This document shows positions 57,831 through 64,000 of a stretch of 64,000 bases of DNA, one piece after another. How positions within the stretch are numbered: position 1 is the first letter of the stretch; every line of letters starts with the position of its first letter. Position numbers and translations under genes: made by a program. This stretch comes from Mucor racemosus (lineage: Eukaryota > Mucoromycota > Mucoromycetes > Mucorales > Mucoraceae). The stretch spans positions 3,712,177 through 3,776,176 of the forward strand of contig JAPEHQ010000002.1 of assembly GCA_027405735.1 (NCBI GenBank), read 5' to 3'. The notes under the pieces are model-generated. The model was not told where the DNA came from. It did not search any database and saw only the letters and a program-made list of their open reading frames with translations.

Positions 57831-58469
57831 CCATCTTTTCGTAAATGATTACCTATTGTTACTCCTCAAAAAATAGCGTACGCTATTTTTTAATTTCTTG
57901 GTACTATGAATATTGAAATTAATTTTAAAAACTTTAAAGTGCTGTCTGGTATCAACATGCACCTACATTTGAAAGGATTAGTTTTTTTAAGCATTTTTGC
58001 TTGAGATATACTCAACAAAGTGAAACATACTCCCAAGAATTAGTCATTTCAGGAACCGTTGTCCCACATACTCCTCATAAAAAGACATGCTCTTCAAAAA
58101 TAGCGTACGCTATTTTTTAATTTCTCGGTACTATGAGTATTGAAATTAACTTTTAAAACTTTAAAGTGCTGTCTGGTATGAACATGCACCTATGTATGAA
58201 TGGATTAGCTTTTTTAAGCTTCTATGCTTGAGAAATGCCCACCAAAGTGAAACATACTCCCAAGAATTAGTTGTTTCAGGTACCGTTGTCCCACATACTC
58301 CTCATAAAAAGACATGCTCCTCAAAATACAGCGTACGCTATTTTTTTATTTGTAGCTTTTTCTTTTTCTGATATTTCTTTTTAAATATTAAAATACGCAC
58401 TTCAACCCTAGTAAGGATCGATATATATAAAAGACATTAAATATTAACCTACAACATATGATTTAGATT
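57831..58469 (+). repeat. Threefold related segments with palindromes
   Basis: Two segments (about 57895-58120 and 58125-58345) share GCTGTCTGGTAT, AACATGCACCTA, AAGTGAAACATACTCCCAAGA, GTTGTCCCACATACTCCTCA and end with the GTAC-centred palindrome. A third, partial copy is at 56230-56300. The segment ends shortly before the gene at 58470, so it may contribute to its promoter. No coding region is seen. Confidence 0.75.
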
Positions 58470-59558
58470 ATGGAATCATACAGAAGAATTTTTGCTAAAT
58501 TACGCGAAAAAGTAGAGGATGATCCTTTTTATAATTATGAAAACGAGGTTGAGCTCGCGTTTCAAATAATATCAGCGTTTGAAGCAATTTCTACATGTAA
58601 ATTTGACATATTTTCTTTATATGAAGTGAACTAATGTGGCATTGATCTTCTAGATGCTGTAGGAATACAGTTAAAAAATGATATTGTTGACGCATTTGCA
58701 GAGATACAAGATGCTGTGAATAAAGAAGTTACTTTAGCTACTGGTAGAGAACAAAGTATTTTTGAAGACAGTGCTGATGATATCGTTGAAATTCGAGAAC
58801 TACCAATAAATCGACCAATACTAGTGATTGAAGATGACAGTGAGCAAAGTACATGTGGAGATGATGGCAATGAAGGTACTTTAGCTATTGATAGAGAACA
58901 AAATATCCTCGAAGAAAGTGATGACGATATTTTTCAAATTCGAGAACTACCAATGAATAGACAGCTACAAGGGATTGAAAAGAATGGAAAGCAAAGTACA
59001 GATGAAGATGATGGCAATGATATCATTGCAATGCATGAACAACCATCGAAAAGACGTAGAAAAAGAGATGAAAAGCAAAACAAAAGGCAGCATATCAACA
59101 TGGGTTGGATTAAAGACAGGCTATCGAGGCATGCATATGACAGTAAGCATACTTAAAAGTACTCTGCTATATACGAATCTCACCAGCAATTTCATTTAGA
59201 CTTTCATTTTTTCTTTGGAGATGAGGACGAATTAAGAAGAGTCGTAAAGGAAAGGTTTACTTTAATCCTTCAAGCCAGTAATAGCTTAGAAAATAGAGAT
59301 GTTGCTAATATAGTGGATCTTCAAGGAATACCCATTGATTTGCAGGATGCAATTGTTTGCTATTTGGATGCCACAACTAAAAAGACTACCGAAAATTTTA
59401 GAGCATACAGCATTGCAAAAACAATAGCAGATAAGGTGGATAACGCTAATAGTGGATTCGACACATTAGAGAGTAAAAGAAAGCAGATCAAGCATATTTA
59501 TGCAATATTGAGAAGTACTAAAAATGCATTGCTGCTAAAGAAATACATAGCAACTTAA
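58470..59558 (+). CDS. Hypothetical protein of the subtelomeric module, acidic/basic
   Basis: Three exons with clean splice sites and closing phases: 58470-58596, 58654-59142 and 59200-59558, for 324 residues. The first part (about 1-75) is helix-prone (FAKLREKVEDDPFYNYE). A middle region carries two related acidic repeats (REQSIFEDSADDIVEIRELP and REQNILEESDDDIFQIRELP) and ends in a basic cluster (SKRRRKRDEKQNKR) that could be a nuclear localisation signal. The last 120 residues are ordered and helix-rich (RRVVKERFTLILQASNSLEN). I do not recognise a family. Its intact frame beside a decayed gene suggests it is younger or under selection. Confidence 0.62.
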
Positions 59559-59568
59559 CACTATTGAT

Positions 59569-59899
59569 ATGATAGAATCTTTCAAAACCCCAGGTGAAGG
59601 AACTAATTTTGGTCTGCATTGCAAAAAGTGTAAGATACTGGCTGATAGAGTGGGATTGTTTGCTTTGGTAATTCCAGAAGTGTTTTCAAAAGATTTTATT
59701 TTAAAGGTAACGAAGGGTGTATGGATTTATGATGATGGAATGAGATATACGAGCACTCATTATTTTGTTTTCTCTTTTTTATAAGAATGTCAACGAGGAA
59801 AATGTAGAGAACATCTATAATGTAGCAGAAAGTCAATTAGCTGATAAGCTAATGGATGCTGCAATTGTAGATGGTATATATATTATAGAAGGAGAATAA
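59569..59899 (+). CDS. Small hypothetical protein with CKKC motif
   Basis: Two exons, 59569-59706 and 59786-59899, with a normal GTAACG donor and TATAAG acceptor, giving 83 residues. It contains NFGLHCKKCKILADRVG and an acidic end (DAAIVDGIYIIEGE). It starts 10 bases after the stop of the previous gene, too close for an independent promoter in a fungus, so the two may be one gene broken by a stop codon, or the previous gene may have an unrecognised splice. Confidence 0.42.
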
Positions 59900-60302
59900 A
59901 ATACACAATATGTAAAGTAGTGGTATACTGCTGGGTGATGATGATTGAAATACGTTTTTGTTTGATGGATTTTAAAAGGATAGAAGAGGAATTGATGGAT
60001 GATATTATTATACTTGAGAATCATTTATTACATTAGCTGTTGTAGTAGGAAACAGTTTATTTCTTGATGTTAGAATATAGTTTGATGGTTTAGTTTAAAT
60101 TTCTTTGAGATAAAATACTTGAACAAAAAGCCAACAAGGACAAGATAGTTATATATGACATACTTTGAGTTCTTTGAAAAGAGCCATTCATCAAATAAAT
60201 CGTTGTTTGTAGGACAATCAACACTGAAATTATGGGAAATAGGATTATTACTGTTGCGAAAGTATTGATTTAAACTTTTTCTTTAAAAAATAAAACACAT
60301 AT
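59900..60302 (+). other. AT-rich spacer
   Basis: No gene and no matched repeat. It may contain the lost 5' end of the following zinc-finger gene, whose frame runs into a stop just upstream of 60301. Confidence 0.35.
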
Positions 60303-62483
60303 GAAAGTCTTCGATTATTTAGAAAGGAAGATGGATGTTTCCATTGTCCATGTGGGTTTGCAAGACAATTACCCAGAAATGTGCCTAATCACGTCAGAAG
60401 CTGTCAAGGGCTTGTTTATAATAAACAATCTGAAAACAGTAATGACAATGCTGCAATGCAGGTTGGCAATAATATCAACCCAGAAGCAGATTTATTAGTT
60501 GAAAGCAATTTCAATCAAAATATGCCAACGACGAACAACGAGCAAACGCCCCAAGAACTAGATGAAGAGGATGTTGAAAATACAGAGGAGGATAAAGACA
60601 ATGTTGAGGAGACGATCAATTTCCAGGGTGATACCCAAATTTCTCGGTTCTGTGGGTTTAATTTAACGGAAACACATATATTGTACTAAATAATATTTCA
60701 ATAGATCAAGATTACATTCTTGATTTCTATAACGACTTTGGTTTGCTTATCCATCGCAAATCTGATGCAATTATATGTCTTTTATGTAGAATTGCAATTG
60801 AACCAAAAGCAACTTGGACCCACATGAAAAAAAATGGGCATTTCTTTGAAAAAAAATCACGTACTATATCCAGGATGGATTTTTAAAAAAAAATAATAGA
60901 TGCTGGTGCTATTGATAGAGAAAACATGGGAAAGTATTTCTGTCCAACAATTTTGGAATTGGATGAAATTTCGGTATTAGCTATTCAAAATGGACATGTT
61001 TGCTCAATATGCCAAGATAGTAATTTCTATGCAACAACATCGTTATTGACCATGAAGTGACATTTCAGAATGAACCATGAATATATTGAATTAGAAGATT
61101 ACATATTTACTAGAAAACTACAAACCGTTTTCAACAATAATCGAGCAAAATACTATTGTATCAAAGTGAGTAAAAAAAATATTTGCGATATCAATTTTTT
61201 TTATATTAAACACAACAATGTAGAGCCAACAACTAGAACATTGTCTCTCGGTGTCTGGCCAAAAGAAACGGCAACAGTTATTCGGTAATAATGAATATGC
61301 CAGGCAGATGACTATACTGAATGATTACGGCAATGATGCAGATATATGCGACCACAGAGACAAACTTAACAATTCTTTTATAGAATACTTCAAATTGAAC
61401 GAATTTTATGCAGAGTTTTCAACAGAAGAAAAAGAAGTGATTTGGATTTGCGTAAGATGCTGTACTTGTTTGTATCCAGAGAAACACAAACTGTTTGTCC
61501 ATCATACGATCATATCAGAAAAATTATTCACAAATTTTTCTCAAGAATCAACAACAAGATGATAAAAACATCTGATGGTTACTTTTGGCGACAAAAAGTC
61601 AAATCAATGAATGCTCAAAGGCAAGGGATATATATAATACTAACAAAAAAACAAAAAAAAGTTGACGTTTTATTAATTAGTTTGGTTACTCGTGGATTGG
61701 GATCTTTTGAAGTTGCAAGTTTGAAGCAATATGCAGATCATTGGGCCAATATGATTATGATGCTTGCAAGAACTATAAATCAAGAGAGTGATGAAGAAAA
61801 ATGCAGTAGAATTTTGGTTTTTCGATTAAAAAAGGATCATGAACAGCGAACAAAAGCAAAAATTACAAAAACTACTGTGTGAAGCAAAAAAAGATAATCC
61901 GAACGAAATTGTTATGGAGTTATTACTTTTTGATTTAAATATGAGCATTATCTGCCATCAAAATCCATTGCAGACAAACATTGTTGGTAGTATTTCAATG
62001 AAAACATCAAGATATACGTATTGCAAACTTCGGTTTCTGGATCACGATAGTGGATATAAATTTATTAGAGATATGACAAAAGTACATGCAATCATGGTTT
62101 TTTTTTGCTTTAGAGCAACTATACTCTATGCTATTTTTATAAAAGAAGAAATTATCAACGTTCAAAAAGAAGGTAGGATACATGATTAGGATGATTTATT
62201 GTATATTAATTGTATCGTTTTTTTTTAAATCAATATCCAGAGAATGGTAGTGAGAGGGAAGGCAATGAAGCAGAAAATGAGGATAATGAAGTTGAAAGTG
62301 AAGAAGATGAGAACTTTGAAGTTGAAATTAATGAAGGAGGCGAAGGTCAAATTCAAAACGATATTGATAGTGAAGTTAGACTTCAAGGTAGATATGAAGG
62401 TGTAGCTCAATATCAAGGCCATTCAACTGAACTACAACAACGCCAGATAGACCACCACCACCACCACCACCACCAACAACAAC

Positions 62484-62525
<42 letters not shown>

Positions 62526-62802
62526 TCAGACGAATTTGATGCAAATGACGAATCAGACAAATACGACTCAGAGGGTGGAGACAAGGTTTATGACTACGAA
62601 GAAATCGACGTTGATAATTTTGATCATCAAGAATACATTGTTTCTATATGTGATTTTGAACAAACAGAAGAACTTGAAGAATTAAAAAATTTTAAAGTTT
62701 TAAAAAAACCAAGTCGAATTTTAGAGAGCTGGTATTTAGAAATGGTAATTAATTATAATTTGACACACTATCCAAGAAAAGAGAACTTAATAAAAAGTTA
62801 AA
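60303..62802 (+). pseudogene. Decaying multi-zinc-finger gene resembling the N-terminal part of OrsD/helicase-type fungal element proteins
   Basis: Successive blocks: a C2HC-like finger (FHCPCGFARQLPRNVPNHVRSC), an acidic linker, a probable intron at about 60649-60703, a block resembling the OrsD (DUF3505) first finger (YNDFGLLIHRKSDAIICLLC), a second finger (GHVCSICQDSNFYATTSL), an intron at about 61166-61221, then KQYADHWANMIMMLARTINQ, LLFDLNMSIICHQNPL, another intron, and an acidic His/Gln/Asn-rich tail. Breaks: an indel in the A-run near 60885, a TGA in the second finger at 61057-61059, a frame change near 61430, one near 61826, and one in the (CAA)n tract. The family assignment is from memory of such proteins and is not certain. 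Confidence 0.55.
62452..62525 (+). repeat. CAC/CAA microsatellite that switches reading frame
   Basis: (CAC)n followed by (CAA)n. Upstream, one frame reads the acidic tail and then poly-His/Gln/Asn and stops at 62537. Downstream, the frame shifted by one gives SDEFDANDESDKYDSEGG and continues for about 90 codons to 62802. A change of one base in the tract would join them. Confidence 0.75.
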
Positions 62803-62983
62803 AATGATTTTACATTCAAATATTTGGTTATAAGAAAGAAACGGGGCTAAAGTAAGGTGGTAAGTAAGATAGAAGGATATGATATAAGTAAGTAAAAGAA
62901 GAAGTGAAAATAGAGAATAAAAAAAAAATATAACAGCGATTATAGTTAGAATCAGGGTTCAGGATAAAAAAAAAATAAAAGGA

Positions 62984-63033
62984 GGGTTAGGGTTAGGATT
63001 GGGGTTAAGGTTAGGGTTAAGACTAGGGGTTAA
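62984..63033 (+). repeat. Degenerate interstitial telomere-like tract
   Basis: Eight or so units of the TTAGGG type with errors: GGGTTAGGGTTAGGATTGGG, then GTTAAGG, TTAGGGTTAAG, ACTAGGGGTTAA. The G-rich strand points to the right, the direction expected if the chromosome end is to the right of the window. Confidence 0.75.
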
Positions 63034-63730
63034 ATAAATAAATAAATAAAAAGATAAACAAACAAACAAACATAAAGAAGATAAATAAATAAATATACAA
63101 ATAAAAGATAACAAATTAGGAAAAGAAATGCTAAATAACGAAATAAATAAAAGGATAAACAAACAAATAAAGATAATTAGGAAATAAAAGATAAAAGCGA
63201 AACAAATTAGGAAATAAAAGATAAAATGAAACAAATTAGGAAAAAATAAAGATAAAAGAATGAACCAAATTAGGAAAAAAAAGAACCAAATTAGGAAATA
63301 AAAGATAAAAAGAACCAAATTAGGAAATAAAAGATAAAAGAGCCAAAATTAGGAAATAAAAATATGAGAGAAAAAAGATTGTATTATAATATAAATATAA
63401 ACAATTAAAAGATAAACAAGCAAACAAAAGGAAGGTAAAAAATAATAAATAAATAAACCAAAGGTAATGAATGTAAGGTAATAATAATAAAACGAATTGC
63501 CGAAGGCAATGAGAGTAAGTAAAAAATCATGAGAGAGAAAAAAAAAAAAAAAAAAAAAAAGGAATAGATAGAGAAATATGAATAGCACCATCGAATTCAC
63601 AATCGAAAATCAGGTATATATAATATCATATATTGGCAAATAAAACGAATTGCCGAAGGCAATGAATGAGAGTAAAAGTAAAAGTAAAACGAGTTGCCCA
63701 AAGGCAATGAGTAAACTAAATAATTTTGAG

Positions 63731-63761
<31 letters not shown>

Positions 63762-64000
63762 ATTAATAGATATAATATAATATATTACCGAAGGCAATAT
63801 AAGATATTATATAGGTATATAATAGTAATTAAACAAAATAAAAACAAGATATAATACACAAATAACTATCAAACATAATGATAAATAAACATATTAAGAT
63901 GAAACAATATGAAACAATAAATCACAATATGTACATATAAACAGAATAATATAAATAAATTAATAAACGATATAAATAAATAAACAATACAATAAAATAA
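63034..64000 (+). repeat. Low-complexity AAATAAATA / TTAGGAAATAAAAGAT tract with GCCGAAGGC hairpins
   Basis: Short A-rich words repeat (AATAAATA, AAACAAAC, CAAATTAGGAAATAAAAGAT about seven times at 63170-63360). Blocks with the ATTGCCGAAGGCAAT hairpin recur at about 63489, 63643 and 63690, followed by long A-runs (63539-63560, 63731-63759), as in arrays 2 and 3. No gene is seen. Confidence 0.8.

Overview
This window looks like nuclear DNA of an early-diverging filamentous fungus, most likely Mucoromycota (Mucorales-type). The coding genes carry many short GT-AG introns of about 40-100 bases, the DNA is strongly AT-rich, the proteins are typical fungal housekeeping proteins, and a degenerate TTAGGG tract lies near the right edge. 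The phylum is inferred from gene style; no marker in the window settles it.

Layout. 1-8.28 kb is a long, almost perfect inverted repeat (arms of about 1.48 kb, cut by the left window edge) around a nest of older elements. 9.1-14.3 kb holds a coiled-coil/polyQ protein, a secreted protein of unknown role, and a palmitoyl-protein thioesterase with two microexons. 14.3-21.3 kb is nested transposon debris. 21.4-26.3 kb holds convergent genes for ribosomal protein eL14 and a DUSP-USP deubiquitinase (Ubp12/USP15 type). 26.3-39.1 kb is a second transposon graveyard. 39.1-51.3 kb is a same-strand run: a Ufd4/TRIP12-type HECT ubiquitin ligase, calcineurin A, and Mdm31. 51.3-64 kb looks subtelomeric: a 2.4-kb minisatellite of 15-bp units, a Tc1/mariner remnant, arrays of 36-bp units, palindromes, two small unknown genes, a decaying zinc-finger gene of a kind I associate with subtelomeric helicase elements, and an interstitial telomere-like tract.

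The repeats can be read in detail because many have intact target-site duplications (TSDs) and, in several cases, an unoccupied relative elsewhere in the window. I see at least four solo-LTR families (called A-D here), two non-autonomous hAT families with 8-bp TSDs, a TA-targeting MITE, the long-inverted-repeat family (IR family) in five or more states of decay, and another family (family M) that carries a captured fragment resembling the last WD repeats of cytoplasmic dynein intermediate chain.

The housekeeping genes do not form one pathway. UBP12 and UFD4 work on opposite sides of ubiquitin signalling, calcineurin A gives calcium signalling, and PPT1 and MDM31 serve lysosome/vacuole and mitochondrion. 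All exon boundaries were read by eye from splice signals, reading frame and family homology; none was checked against transcripts.
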